This document shows, piece after piece, positions 8,560-17,095 of a stretch of 64,000 nucleotides of DNA. Both the position numbers and the translations under genes were made by a program. Every line of letters begins with the position of its first letter. Positions within the stretch are counted from its first letter, which is position 1. The stretch is taken from NCBI RefSeq assembly GCF_004135975.1, contig NZ_CP026538.1, forward strand, positions 4,304,501 through 4,368,500, in the 5' to 3' direction. Below the pieces are notes generated by a model. That model saw only the letters and a program-made list of their open reading frames with translations. It was not told the DNA's origin and made no database searches. This stretch comes from Solidesulfovibrio carbinolicus. Its GTDB lineage: Bacteria > Desulfobacterota > Desulfovibrionia > Desulfovibrionales > Desulfovibrionaceae.

Positions 8560-9051
8560 ATGTACGACAACGCCTCCCCCAGCCCCCGACGCCGCATAAC
8601 CTCCATCGCCGTGGTCGCCCTGGTCTGCCTCAATCTGGCCGCCCTGGCCGCCCTGGGCCTGGCCGTGGAACGCGGCCGGGCCGAACTGGCCGCCGTGTCC
8701 GACCGGCTGGCCGCCCTGTCCCTGGCCGACGAAGCCGCGACCAGGGACGATCCTGCCCGCCTGGCCGAGACCCTGGCCGCCCTGGACCGCAAGATAGACG
8801 CCCTGACCCAGGCCGCCGGCCATGACGCCAAGACCGCCGCCGTCCTGGCCGCCGACGTCAAGACCCTTTCCGGCCGCGTCGAGGCCCTGGCCGCCAAGGC
8901 CCAGGCCTCTCGGGAAACCGTCGCCAAGGCCTCGCCGTCCAAACCCCAGGCCCAGGCCGCCAAGCCTGCCGCCCCCATGCCCGCCGCCAAACCCGGCTAC
9001 GCGCCCATGCCGGCCTACGGCTCGGGCTATGCCGCCTGGCCCGTCTACTGA
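8560..9051 (+). CDS. Small single-pass membrane protein with coiled-coil and Pro/Ala/Lys-rich tail
   Basis: A 163-residue protein of unknown function. Start ATG 8560 has AAGGAG just upstream; the longer frame reaches back into cheD and is not used. A basic N-terminus (about residues 9-12) is followed by one hydrophobic helix (residues 13-35). Then comes a heptad-like Leu/Ala/Glu/Lys segment (about 36-120), likely an extended periplasmic coiled coil. A Pro/Ala/Lys-rich tail ends in Gly/Tyr/Pro repeats (GYAPMPAYGSGYAAWPVY). The Gly/Tyr tail could interact with cell wall or polysaccharide, but that is only inference. It is followed 35 bases later by the APS-kinase fusion. Confidence 0.6.
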   Translation: MYDNASPSPRRRITSIAVVALVCLNLAALAALGLAVERGRAELAAVSDRLAALSLADEAATRDDPARLAETLAALDRKIDALTQAAGHDAKTAAVLAADVKTLSGRVEALAAKAQASRETVAKASPSKPQAQAAKPAAPMPAAKPGYAPMPAYGSGYAAWPVY

Positions 9052-9086
9052 CGTCCGCCGCCGGCCCGGCGGCAAAGGTCCACCCT

Positions 9087-10778
9087 ATGCAACGACACGC
9101 CCAGAATCTGCTGGTCCACCACCGCCGGGCCGAGGAACTCCGTCACGAATCGGCCGGCTTCTCCTCACACGCCCTGCGCCAGGATCAGCTCCTTAGCCTG
9201 GAATTGCTCCTGACCGGGGCGCTTTATCCGCTCACCGGCTACCTGGGCCGCGAGGCCGTCCAAAGCGTCCTGGAAACCCTGCGCCTGCCCACCGGCGAAC
9301 TCGTCCCCATGCCGGCCAGCCTCGACATCCCGGCCGAACTCGGACGCAGCCTGTCGCCCGGCGACAAGCTCGCCCTGCGCGATCCCGAAGGCTTCATGCT
9401 GGCCGTGCTCACCGTGGCCGACGCCTGGCCCGACGATCCGGCCCGCCATGCCCTGGCGCTTTTCGGCGCGGCCACCCTGGCCGAACACCCGGCCGCCGCC
9501 CAATACGCCGCCACCCTCCATCCCTGGCGCGTGGCCGGCGAGGTGGAAGGCGTGGCCCTGCCCCAACACCCGGACTTCACCGACCTGCGCCTGTCCCCGG
9601 CCGCGCTGCTCGAAGGCTTTGCCCGGCGCGGCTGGCGGGCCGTTTTGGCCTGCCAGTTCGCCGGCATCCTGACCGAACCCGACCGGGCCGCCTTCGAAGC
9701 CGCCGCGGCCACGGCCGGGACGCGCCTGCTGCTGCTGCACACCGTGGGCGACGCCATGGCCGGGGGCATGGCGCACTTTGCCGCCGTGCGCTGCGCCCGC
9801 CTGGCCGCTGCCGCTTTTCCCAAAAACGCCGCCCAGCTCGCCCTGCTGCCTATGCCCATCCTGGCCGCCGGCCCACGCCAGGCCCTGTACGAAGCCCTGG
9901 TCCAGGTCAACCTCGGGGCCACCCATGTCCTGGCCCGGCCCGGCTACGCCGACCCGTTCCCCCAAAACGGCTCCCGGTTCTATCCCGAGCAAGCCGTCCC
10001 CGAACTCCTGCGCGCCCACGCCGCCGAAGCCGGCTACACCGTCCTCGAAGCCCCGGCCATGGCCTATGCGCCAAGCCAGGGCCGCTTCCTGCCCGCCGCC
10101 TCCCTGGCCTCGGGCGAGGCCGCCCCGGCCTTGGACCAGGAAGACATCCGCCGTCGCCTGGCCTTTGACCAGGACATCCCGGCAAGCTTCCTGCTCCCCG
10201 ACGTCGCCGCCGAGCTGCGCCGGGCCTTTCCGCCCCGCTCCCGCCAAGGGCTGGCGCTTTTTATGACCGGCCTGTCCGGAGCCGGCAAATCCACCCTGGC
10301 CAAACTGCTCTATGTCGCCCTCATGGAACTGGCCAGCCGACCGGTCTCGCTCCTGGACGGCGACATCGTGCGCCGTCACCTGTCAAGCGAGCTCACCTTT
10401 TCCAAGCAGCACCGGAACTTGAACATCTCCCGCATCGGGTTTGTGGCCAGCGAGATCGCCAAAAACGGCGGCATCGCCATCTGCGCCCCCATCGCGCCCT
10501 ACGCCGCCGGACGCCAGGCCGCCCGCGACCTCGTCGCCCCACACGGCGGCTTCATTGAGATCCACGTGGCCACGCCCCTTTTCGTGTGCGAACAGCGCGA
10601 CCGCAAGGGCCTGTACGCCAAGGCCCGGGCCGGCCTCGTCACCGGCGTAACCGGTCTCGACGATCCCTACGAAATCCCGGAAAACCCCGAAATCCGCCTC
10701 GACACTACCGATATCGACCCCTCCGAGGCCGCCCAGGAAGTGCTTCTCTACCTTGAACGCGAAGGCTATCTGGGCTAA
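9087..10778 (+). CDS. Fusion of a catalytically degenerate ATP sulfurylase domain with an intact APS kinase (PAPS-forming)
   Basis: A 563-residue protein. Residues 1-385 align throughout with ATP sulfurylase (LTGALYPLTGYLG; RDPEGFMLAVLTV; LLPMPILAAGPRQALYEA). The two catalytic motifs are gone, though. Where functional enzymes have QxRNPxHxxH this protein has QFAGILTEPD (about residue 190), and the GRDHAG motif is replaced by ARPGYAD. The C-terminal 175 residues form a normal APS kinase: P-loop GLSGAGKST near residue 396, then LLDGDIVRRHLS, ICAPIAPY and DDPYEIPENPEI. APS kinase phosphorylates adenylylsulfate to PAPS, the donor for sulfotransfer. In sulfate reducers the dissimilatory ATP sulfurylase is a separate gene, so this protein probably serves sulfation or assimilation. 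The sulfurylase half is more likely structural or regulatory. Confidence 0.85.
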   Translation: MQRHAQNLLVHHRRAEELRHESAGFSSHALRQDQLLSLELLLTGALYPLTGYLGREAVQSVLETLRLPTGELVPMPASLDIPAELGRSLSPGDKLALRDPEGFMLAVLTVADAWPDDPARHALALFGAATLAEHPAAAQYAATLHPWRVAGEVEGVALPQHPDFTDLRLSPAALLEGFARRGWRAVLACQFAGILTEPDRAAFEAAAATAGTRLLLLHTVGDAMAGGMAHFAAVRCARLAAAAFPKNAAQLALLPMPILAAGPRQALYEALVQVNLGATHVLARPGYADPFPQNGSRFYPEQAVPELLRAHAAEAGYTVLEAPAMAYAPSQGRFLPAASLASGEAAPALDQEDIRRRLAFDQDIPASFLLPDVAAELRRAFPPRSRQGLALFMTGLSGAGKSTLAKLLYVALMELASRPVSLLDGDIVRRHLSSELTFSKQHRNLNISRIGFVASEIAKNGGIAICAPIAPYAAGRQAARDLVAPHGGFIEIHVATPLFVCEQRDRKGLYAKARAGLVTGVTGLDDPYEIPENPEIRLDTTDIDPSEAAQEVLLYLEREGYLG

Positions 10779-10815
10779 CCCCAGGCAGCCGCCACAGCCG
10801 CAAAGGAGGCCCGCC

Positions 10816-11103
10816 ATGTCCGAACGCTCCAGCACCATGCTCGACACCGCCGCCTACGTCGAAGCTCTGGATTTCGCCCGCGGCCTGCGCGCCCCGGGCA
10901 AGCCCCTGGAATTTCCCGACTACGCCGAATACGTGCGGCTGGTTGCCGAGCGCGCCGCCCTGGACCTCGACGTCTACGAAGGCGACCGCCACGACTTCGA
11001 GGAGCTGCCCGAACCCTACGAACTGGCCTACCTCACCGCCCGTCTCGAACGCCTGCGCGATCGGATCAAGGCGGAGAAAGATATTAATGTTGGTGAGTTG
11101 TAA
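10816..11103 (+). CDS. Small hypothetical protein, acidic, soluble
   Basis: A 95-residue protein with a strong ribosome binding site (AAAGGAGG) seven bases before ATG 10816, 37 bases after the APS-kinase fusion. The sequence is acidic, rich in Tyr/Glu/Arg/Leu, and probably mostly helical. No signal peptide, cysteine pair or known motif is seen. The spacing suggests cotranscription with the fusion gene. Function unknown. Confidence 0.55.
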   Translation: MSERSSTMLDTAAYVEALDFARGLRAPGKPLEFPDYAEYVRLVAERAALDLDVYEGDRHDFEELPEPYELAYLTARLERLRDRIKAEKDINVGEL

Positions 11104-11110
11104 GAGATAA

Positions 11111-11164
11111 GATGCCTCCGGCGGCCGGGGGCTAAGCCCCCCGGACCCCCTGATTGGGGGGGGG
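11111..11164 (+). repeat. Dispersed palindromic repeat, copy A
   Basis: The head GATGCCTCCGGCGG is followed by a GC-rich palindrome (11125-11144, centre CTAAG) and a C-run. It begins eight bases after the stop of the 95-residue gene and points the same way. The same head recurs near 27.1, 40.7, 47.7 and 50.8 kb. The palindrome arms differ between copies but stay self-complementary. It could act as a transcription terminator or REP-like element. Confidence 0.75.
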
Positions 11165-11235
11165 CGGAGCAAGTTGCGGCGGTCGTTCGTCGCCGCTGTG
11201 GATGTGTTTACCGGACGGCGTCCGAGAGGTGCTTG

Positions 11236-12099
11236 ATGCTTGCCGCCACTGATTCGTTGCCGTTTGGCGTCGCGCCGCGCCAGGCCCAGGTCCTGGCCGG
11301 CCTGGACTGCCTGGCCCGGGCCATGCCCCAGGCGCTCATCCTCGAAGGCGGCACGGCCGACGAACGCGCGGCCATGGCCATGTGGCTGGCGGCGCGCCTC
11401 AACTGCGGCGCGGGCCGTCCGCCCTGCGGCGTCTGCCCCATCTGCATCCAGATCCGCGACTTCGTGTTCAAGGATTTGCTTTATTTCGACGGCGGCCTGG
11501 AAACCATCAAGGTGGCCGACATGCGTGAGGTGCGCGCACTGGTCGGCGAACCGCCGCGCGGGGCCGGCTGGCGGGTGGTCATTCTGGCCCAGGCCCAGGC
11601 GCTGACCGACGAGGCCGCCAATGCGCTCTTAAAAGCCATGGAAGAACCCCGGCCCGGCAACGCCTTCGTGCTGCTGACTCCCCAGCGCGAGCGGCTGTTT
11701 CCCACCCTGGTGTCGCGCTCCTTCGTCCTGACCCTGGCCTGGCCCGACGCCTCCCGGCCCCTGCCGGCCGGCAGCGAGGACGATCCCTGGCCCATCATCG
11801 ACGCCCTCTACGCCTTCTGGCGCTCGGGCCGTGGCTGGTTCACCGGCGTCAAGGGCCGGCCGTCGCGGCTGACGGCCGAACGGGTCCTGACCGAACTGGC
11901 TCGGGAGCTGGCCGCGTGTCTGGCCGGCCGGACCGACACGCCCCTGGCCGGCCGCCTGAGCGCCTGCGGGGAACCCGACGTGCCCCGCCGCCTGGATCTG
12001 CTGTTGGCCGAATGCCAGGAGGCCCTGGTGGCCCAGGTCAACCCGGCCGTGGTCCTGGACAGGCTGGCCACCCGGGTCTATCTGTGGCTTCGCGGGTAG
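11236..12099 (+). CDS. holB: DNA polymerase III delta' subunit (clamp-loader)
   Basis: A 287-residue protein of the clamp-loader AAA+ family. A Cys cluster typical of tau/gamma/delta' proteins is visible (CGAGRPPCGVCPIC, about residues 57-70). The conserved sequence LTDEAANALLKAMEEP corresponds to the sensor 1 region of delta'. The Walker A Lys is absent (LILEGGTADERAAM in its place), which is normal for delta' subunits, as they do not hydrolyse ATP. ATG 11236 is chosen over a TTG one codon earlier. The 3' end overlaps the convergent SGNH gene by 22 bases. holA, encoding the delta subunit, is at 58.9 kb. Confidence 0.85.
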   Translation: MLAATDSLPFGVAPRQAQVLAGLDCLARAMPQALILEGGTADERAAMAMWLAARLNCGAGRPPCGVCPICIQIRDFVFKDLLYFDGGLETIKVADMREVRALVGEPPRGAGWRVVILAQAQALTDEAANALLKAMEEPRPGNAFVLLTPQRERLFPTLVSRSFVLTLAWPDASRPLPAGSEDDPWPIIDALYAFWRSGRGWFTGVKGRPSRLTAERVLTELARELAACLAGRTDTPLAGRLSACGEPDVPRRLDLLLAECQEALVAQVNPAVVLDRLATRVYLWLRG

Positions 12100-13787
12100 A
12101 GCGCCTGGGAAGGGTAGCCGACAATTTCAAAGCGCCGCCAAGGCAGGTCGGCCGTCTCCCCGAAAACGCAGGCTTCGTTGTGCACGACCAGCCGCAGATA
12201 CAGCCGGGCGCACGGAGCTTGGCGCAGATCGATTTCCGAAAGCCGTCCGTTTTCAAAGCCGGCAGCCCCATCTCCGGCGGAGTCCGAGACGAACTGCAAT
12301 TGTTCGTAGCGCGTCCCATCCCGTGACCAGGCCAGTTGCACAAAGCCGTTGACCGGCGGAAACACCCGCCGAAACAGCGTGACCGAGACCATGTCCAGGG
12401 GCATGTCGGCGTCGATGCGCACGACGAGTTCCCCGGTGGGCTTGCGGCGCAAATCGGGCCGCAACCCGTTAATATGGTTGCCGCCTTCCATGGTGACGTC
12501 GAAAAAGGCAAGGTTGTCGCTGCGGACCGGAACCACGGTCATGGGTCCTTCCCGTTCGGCGGCGATGCCCTGGGGCGAAAAACGCAGAATGCGGACAATA
12601 GGGTCGGCATAGGCAAAAGCCTCTGCCGCCGGATCGACCCGCAACCGCCCGGCCTGGTCGTACCCCAAGGATTCGGCCAGGAGCTTGGCCATGACCGTAT
12701 GCCCGTGAACGTTGGGGTGGTTGTTTTTCGGGGTAAGGTAAAACAAGTCGGGATTGTCGCCGGACATGGACCGCAGCACCGTGGTCATGTCGAGGACGGG
12801 AATGCCGGCGGCCCGGCACGCTTCCACCAGGGCGGCCCCGGGAGCATTCTTGTTTTCCCGCATTTGGAGCACGTCCGGCGCCAGGAACAGCAGAAGCTGG
12901 GCTCCGTCGGCCCGGACCGCGTCGCGCAGTTCGAGCAACGCCTTGCGGTAGTTGTCCCAAAACCGCTCCATGGCCGGCAGACTGGCGGCATCGAGCAACG
13001 CCGCCTTGTCGTTCAGATGGCGCTTTTCTTCCGGCGTGGCCTGGAGATGATAGGCCTTGAAGGGACCGGAAGCGGCCGGCGAAGGACCGCCCGACGACGG
13101 CCGGTTGCGCAAGCCGTCCATAAGCCAGGGCACCTGGGCCTCGAACCAACTGATCAGGACGCGCTCGACCTTTTCGCGCCCAAGCCCCTGGTCAAAAGGA
13201 TTGTACCGGCCGCCCTGGCGCACCTTGAGATCCTCGCGAAAAAAAGAGCCGGCCATGGCTTCCAGGTCATTGGCGTAGAATTGGACAATCACCAGATCCG
13301 GGCGCAATAAGCGCCCTTTTTCACGGTAATAGGAGAGTTCGTCAAAGATATCGTAGAAGGGAACCCCGGCGTTGACGACCGAGACCCCGCGCGCCGGAAA
13401 ACGTTTTCGCAGATAGGTTTCGAGCAGAGCGGGATAGGCTTCGCGGTCGGCCACGCCCACGCCGTAGGTAAAGGAGTCGCCCAGGCACAAGACGCGCAAG
13501 GGATCCGGCGTATCGGCCGCAGGCCCGGTGCGCCGCCAGCCTTCGGCGTCGATGCCCACGGCATAGGGCAGGCCAGGTATCTCGCGGGCAACAACCGAGA
13601 GCCTGGGTTCAAGGTCGCCGAGCACATTGGCGTAAGCCCGCGGCTCCACGACATCGGGCGGCGTGGTGTCCGTCAGCGCCCAATAGCCGTGGATTCCCAG
13701 GTGCAGCAATAAAAAGGCGAGAAACACGGCGCACGACGCCCAGGCGATGGCGCGGTCGCACCAGTGGGCGGCAGGAATGTCCCGCAT
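12078..13787 (-). CDS. SGNH/GDSL-hydrolase-like protein with N-terminal membrane anchor
   Basis: A 569-residue protein. One hydrophobic segment (about residues 13-33) anchors it, leaving the rest probably periplasmic. The SGNH block I motif is VLCLGDSFTYGVGV (Ser about residue 103). It is followed by NAGVPFYDIF (block II Gly) and VIVQFYANDLEAM (block III Asn). NNHPNVHGH near residue 370 is the probable catalytic His block. There Asn stands where many members have the block V Asp, so activity should be viewed cautiously. Such proteins are often polysaccharide O-acetyl esterases or transferases. The last 180 residues look like a beta-rich domain I do not recognise. Terminator-like DNA separates it from the ech operon upstream. 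Confidence 0.65.
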   Translation of the reverse strand: MRDIPAAHWCDRAIAWASCAVFLAFLLLHLGIHGYWALTDTTPPDVVEPRAYANVLGDLEPRLSVVAREIPGLPYAVGIDAEGWRRTGPAADTPDPLRVLCLGDSFTYGVGVADREAYPALLETYLRKRFPARGVSVVNAGVPFYDIFDELSYYREKGRLLRPDLVIVQFYANDLEAMAGSFFREDLKVRQGGRYNPFDQGLGREKVERVLISWFEAQVPWLMDGLRNRPSSGGPSPAASGPFKAYHLQATPEEKRHLNDKAALLDAASLPAMERFWDNYRKALLELRDAVRADGAQLLLFLAPDVLQMRENKNAPGAALVEACRAAGIPVLDMTTVLRSMSGDNPDLFYLTPKNNHPNVHGHTVMAKLLAESLGYDQAGRLRVDPAAEAFAYADPIVRILRFSPQGIAAEREGPMTVVPVRSDNLAFFDVTMEGGNHINGLRPDLRRKPTGELVVRIDADMPLDMVSVTLFRRVFPPVNGFVQLAWSRDGTRYEQLQFVSDSAGDGAAGFENGRLSEIDLRQAPCARLYLRLVVHNEACVFGETADLPWRRFEIVGYPSQALYPRSHR

Positions 13788-13818
13788 ACGGCCTGATACC
13801 CGCCATGGGCGAAAACGG

Positions 13819-13858
13819 CAAGCGCCCGGCCGCCGTGCATACGGCAGCCGGGCGCTTG
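13819..13858 (-). terminator. GC-rich hairpin after ech operon
   Basis: Twelve-base arms (13819-13830 and 13847-13858) form a stem between echF and the SGNH gene, with a shorter inner stem inside. On the minus strand the stem is followed after two bases by a run of four T, so it can act as a weak intrinsic terminator for ech. Confidence 0.55.
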
Positions 13859-13881
13859 GATGAAGTGGTGAGGGGAAGTCG

Positions 13882-14244
13882 CTATTCGGCGGCTTCCTTT
13901 TTCTTTTTCTTGGGCACGCCCTGGTAGGCCATGGTCTGCTTTTCCGTGGCCACGGGGCGATGCTCCTTGGACATGGACAGGCAGCCGGTGGGGCAGACGT
14001 CCACGCACACGCCGCAGTACACGCAGCTCATGGCTTCGCAGGTCCAGGTGCCGGCCTTGTTGTCCACGGCAATGCACTGGGACGGGCATTTGATCATGCA
14101 GGTGCGGCAGAAGATGCACTCGTCGATGTTGATGTGCAGCGTCCCCCGAAACCCCTCGAAATGGCCCCGCACGGCAAACGGATAGAGCCGCGTGGAGCTT
14201 TTGGAGAAGAGGTTCGCGACGACGTTCTTGGTCATGTTGAACAT
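13882..14244 (-). CDS. echF: Ech hydrogenase ferredoxin-like subunit EchF
   Basis: A 120-residue protein with two [4Fe-4S] motifs, CIFCRTCMIKCP (from Cys43) and CVYCGVCVDVCP (from Cys74). It resembles NuoI and the polyferredoxin subunits of membrane-bound hydrogenases. It would relay electrons between soluble ferredoxin and the EchC cluster. The C-terminus carries a short Lys run. It is the last gene of the echABCDEF operon, 17 bases after echE. Position and motifs make the assignment firm. Confidence 0.92.
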   Translation of the reverse strand: MFNMTKNVVANLFSKSSTRLYPFAVRGHFEGFRGTLHINIDECIFCRTCMIKCPSQCIAVDNKAGTWTCEAMSCVYCGVCVDVCPTGCLSMSKEHRPVATEKQTMAYQGVPKKKKKEAAE

Positions 14245-14261
14245 GGCAGCGCGCTCCTTGT

Positions 14262-15338
14262 TTACCGTTCGGTGCAGCTGATGCAGGGGTCGATGGAGAG
14301 CACGATGACCGGCACGTCGGCCAACTCGCAGCCCGGCAGCATGGCCAGAAGCGGCGGAATGTTGGCGAACGTCGGGGTGCGGATGCGCACCCGGTCCATG
14401 TGCTTGGAGCCGTCGGCCTTGAGGTAGTACATGAGTTCGCCGCGCGGCTGCTCGACCCGGGTGACGGTCTCGCCCTGGGGCTTGCCCTTGACCTTGGCGG
14501 CGATTTCGCCTTCGGGCAGGCGGGCGATGGCCAGGCGGACGATGTCCAGGGACTGGAGGGTCTCGCGGAAACGCACGGCCGAGCGGGCGTAGGAGTCGCC
14601 GTCGTATTCGACGATGGGCTCGAAGCCCAGTTCGCCAAAGGCGGCGTAACCGGTCTGGCGGGCGTCCTGGGCCCAGCCGGAACCGCGCAGCATGGGGCCC
14701 ACGGCCCCAAGCTGGTAGGCCTGGTCCTTGGAGAGCACACCCTTGCCGCAGCAGCGCTTTTTCACGGTGTAGTCGTTAAGCATGGTGGAGCTGAGCTGAC
14801 GGATCTCCTTCTCGGCGATGGCGACCTGCTCTTCGATCCACTTGCACTGTTCCGGGGTCAGGTCACGGCGCACGCCGCCGATGACGTTGACGGAAACCAC
14901 GACGCGGTTGCCGCAAGTGGCTTCCATGATGTCCATGATGCGTTCGCGCACGCGCCAGAACTGCATGAAAAGGCTCTCGAAGCCGAAGCTGTCGGCAAAA
15001 AGGCCCAGCCACAGCAGGTGGGAGTGCACACGGTGCAGCTCGCCCCAGATGGTGCGCAGGTACTTGGCGCGACGCGGCACTTCCACGCCCATGATCTGCT
15101 CGACGCCTTCGCAGTAGCACAGGGCGTGCAGGCAGGAGCAGATGCCGCAAACGCGCTCGACGATCTGGATCATCTGGTTGAAGTCGCGGACTTCGCAGAG
15201 TTTTTCCAGCCCGCGGTGGACGTAGCCCAGGGTGGGCAGGGCCTCGACGACGATTTCGTCCTCGATGGTGAGCTTTAAGTGCAGCGGCTCCGGCAAGACC
15301 GGGTGCTGCGGGCCGAACGGCAATATAGTACGGGCCAT
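14262..15338 (-). CDS. echE: Ech [NiFe] hydrogenase large subunit EchE
   Basis: A 358-residue catalytic subunit. Both Ni-binding Cys pairs are present: RVCGIC (Cys64, Cys67) and DPCISC (Cys352, Cys355). They are separated as in group 4 hydrogenases, so the site looks functional rather than a Nuo-like relic. The protein ends three residues after the last Cys (TER). There is therefore no C-terminal peptide for a maturation protease to remove, as in EchE and CooH of other organisms. It couples H+/H2 interconversion to ferredoxin oxidation/reduction and ion translocation. Hyp maturation genes are not in this window. Confidence 0.95.
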   Translation of the reverse strand: MARTILPFGPQHPVLPEPLHLKLTIEDEIVVEALPTLGYVHRGLEKLCEVRDFNQMIQIVERVCGICSCLHALCYCEGVEQIMGVEVPRRAKYLRTIWGELHRVHSHLLWLGLFADSFGFESLFMQFWRVRERIMDIMEATCGNRVVVSVNVIGGVRRDLTPEQCKWIEEQVAIAEKEIRQLSSTMLNDYTVKKRCCGKGVLSKDQAYQLGAVGPMLRGSGWAQDARQTGYAAFGELGFEPIVEYDGDSYARSAVRFRETLQSLDIVRLAIARLPEGEIAAKVKGKPQGETVTRVEQPRGELMYYLKADGSKHMDRVRIRTPTFANIPPLLAMLPGCELADVPVIVLSIDPCISCTER

Positions 15339-15350
15339 ATGCTTCCCTCT

Positions 15351-15716
15351 TTAAGACTGTTTTTCGGCCACGCTGACCTTGCAGAACGGCATGGCGCGGA
15401 CTTCAGCTTCAAGGTACAAGGCCCCGCCGAAATCGAGGACGATGTCGGAGAAGCAGATGCCGAACTGGTCGCGGATCTCGTTTTCGATGAGCAGCGCGCA
15501 GAAGTACACCGGCGAGATGCTCGGCACCACGGTCTCCTTGGGGATGGAGAGCCGGTAGTGCTTCATGACCAGATCTTTGTCGTAGTGATACAGGATTTCG
15601 AAGCCGGCCTCGCCGCAGTCCACGGCGGACATGGTGACCTGCCGCCAGCCGTCGTCAAAGCACTCCTTGGCCACGGCGGCGACTTGATCGAGGCTCAGAG
15701 GTATCGTTTCCAGCAC
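15351..15716 (-). CDS. echD: Ech hydrogenase subunit EchD (NuoC-like)
   Basis: A 121-residue protein at the position of EchD, between small and large subunit genes. It resembles the 30 kDa (NuoC) subunit family: a short alpha/beta protein with the family-like stretch YRLSIPKETVVPSISPVY. It carries no cofactor motif. It probably helps hold the hydrogenase module together. It lies 12 bases before echE. The assignment rests mostly on synteny plus general resemblance. Confidence 0.85.
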   Translation of the reverse strand: MLETIPLSLDQVAAVAKECFDDGWRQVTMSAVDCGEAGFEILYHYDKDLVMKHYRLSIPKETVVPSISPVYFCALLIENEIRDQFGICFSDIVLDFGGALYLEAEVRAMPFCKVSVAEKQS

Positions 15717-15772
15717 GGTAATCTCCTGGAAATCGGGGAAAACCCCGGTTGCATCCGAGTTCTCGGCAACCC

Positions 15773-16216
15773 TTAGGCGGTCATGCCGAGCAGTTTCTTC
15801 ACTTTTTCCAGGGCCGCCACCACGCCGTCGATGATGGCCTCGGGGCGGGCCGGGCAGCCGGGCACGTACACGTCCACGGGGATGACCTTGTCCACGCCGC
15901 CGACGACATTGTAGGCTTCGCGGAACACGCCGCCCGAGCAGCCGCAGGCGCCGATGGCGATGACGGCCTTGGGGGTGGGCATCTGGTCGTAGATGTTTTT
16001 GAGCACGTGCTTGTTGCGCTGGTTGACGGTGCCGGTCACAAGCAGCACGTCGGCGTGCTTGGGGTTGCCGATGTTTAAGATGCCGAAGCGTTCAATGTCG
16101 TAAAGGGGCGTGAGGCAGGCCAGCACCTCGATGTCGCAGCCGTTGCAGCTGCCGCAGTCGAAGTGGACCACCCACGGGGATTTGATGCGTCCCTGATTGA
16201 TCAGATTGCCTAACAT
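15773..16216 (-). CDS. echC: Ech hydrogenase small subunit EchC (NuoB-like)
   Basis: A 147-residue protein of the NADH dehydrogenase 20 kDa / hydrogenase small subunit family. It binds one proximal [4Fe-4S] cluster through FDCGSCNGCDIE (Cys21, 24, 27), IGACGCSGG and VPGCPARPE. It has no twin-arginine signal, so it faces the cytoplasm, as expected for group 4 enzymes. It sits 30 bases after echB and 56 before echD. Confidence 0.93.
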   Translation of the reverse strand: MLGNLINQGRIKSPWVVHFDCGSCNGCDIEVLACLTPLYDIERFGILNIGNPKHADVLLVTGTVNQRNKHVLKNIYDQMPTPKAVIAIGACGCSGGVFREAYNVVGGVDKVIPVDVYVPGCPARPEAIIDGVVAALEKVKKLLGMTA

Positions 16217-16246
16217 GGCGTGCTCTCTCTTTTGGCTTCTCGGTGG

Positions 16247-17095
16247 TTATTGGGCATAGAGCCACAGCAAGTTGACCACGGTGAGGACCAGCCCCATGCC
16301 GACGGCGGACTTGAGCATGACCCGCCAGGTGAGGCGCGCCGTGACGTTGTCCACGATGATTTCGGCCATGTAGGTCAGGGCCACGAGCACGATCATGCCG
16401 ACAAAGCTGGTGGACCAGAACAACGCGCAGATGCCAAGGACCAGGATCACCTCGTACCAGTGGGCGATCTCGATCATGGCCAGGTAGGGCCCGGAGTACT
16501 CGGTGTAGACGCCGCGCACCAGTTCCTGGTGGGCGTGGGCGCTGGCCGAGATGTCAAAGGGCGATTTGCGCAGCTTGATGGTGAGCGCGTAGCCAAGGAC
16601 AATGAACATCAGCGGCAGGTCATACAGCATGGGCCGGCTGAGTTCAAAGACCGCGCTGACCTTGAAGCTGCCGGTCACCATGGCGATGGAGGCAAACACG
16701 AGGATGAGAAGCGGCTCGTAGGCCAGCATCTGGAGCAGCTCGCGCTGGCCGCCGATCTGGCTGTAGGGCGACGGCGAGGCCAGGGCGCCCATGACCAGGA
16801 AGACCGCGCCGATGGTCAGCACGAAGAAGATGAGCAGCAGGTCGGAGCCGGTGAAGAGCAAGACCACGGACAGGGCCGCGCCCACGAGGTAGACGTAGGC
16901 GCAAAGGGCCTGCCAGGTGTTGACCAGCATGGGCTGTTTGCCCAGGAGCTTGAGCACGTCGTAGATGGGCTGCAGGATCGGCGGGCCGTAGCGGGACTGC
17001 AGCCAGGCGGTGATGCGGCGGTCCACGCCGGTAATGAGCGCGCCGAGAATCGGGGCCGCGACCAGGGCCAGGACGGCGAGAAGGATTTTGGTCAT
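16247..17095 (-). CDS. echB: Ech hydrogenase membrane subunit EchB (NuoH-like)
   Basis: A 282-residue membrane protein of the NuoH/HycD family with about eight helices. Family-typical loops are visible: LQSRYGPPILQPIYDVLKLL near residue 33 and the charged loop containing SPFDISASAHAHQELVRG. The latter forms the junction with the peripheral arm in complex I. The start at 17095 is chosen because the MTKIL start overlaps the echA stop by one base (TGATG); the longer frame lies inside echA. It takes part in ion translocation. Confidence 0.92.
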   Translation of the reverse strand: MTKILLAVLALVAAPILGALITGVDRRITAWLQSRYGPPILQPIYDVLKLLGKQPMLVNTWQALCAYVYLVGAALSVVLLFTGSDLLLIFFVLTIGAVFLVMGALASPSPYSQIGGQRELLQMLAYEPLLILVFASIAMVTGSFKVSAVFELSRPMLYDLPLMFIVLGYALTIKLRKSPFDISASAHAHQELVRGVYTEYSGPYLAMIEIAHWYEVILVLGICALFWSTSFVGMIVLVALTYMAEIIVDNVTARLTWRVMLKSAVGMGLVLTVVNLLWLYAQ

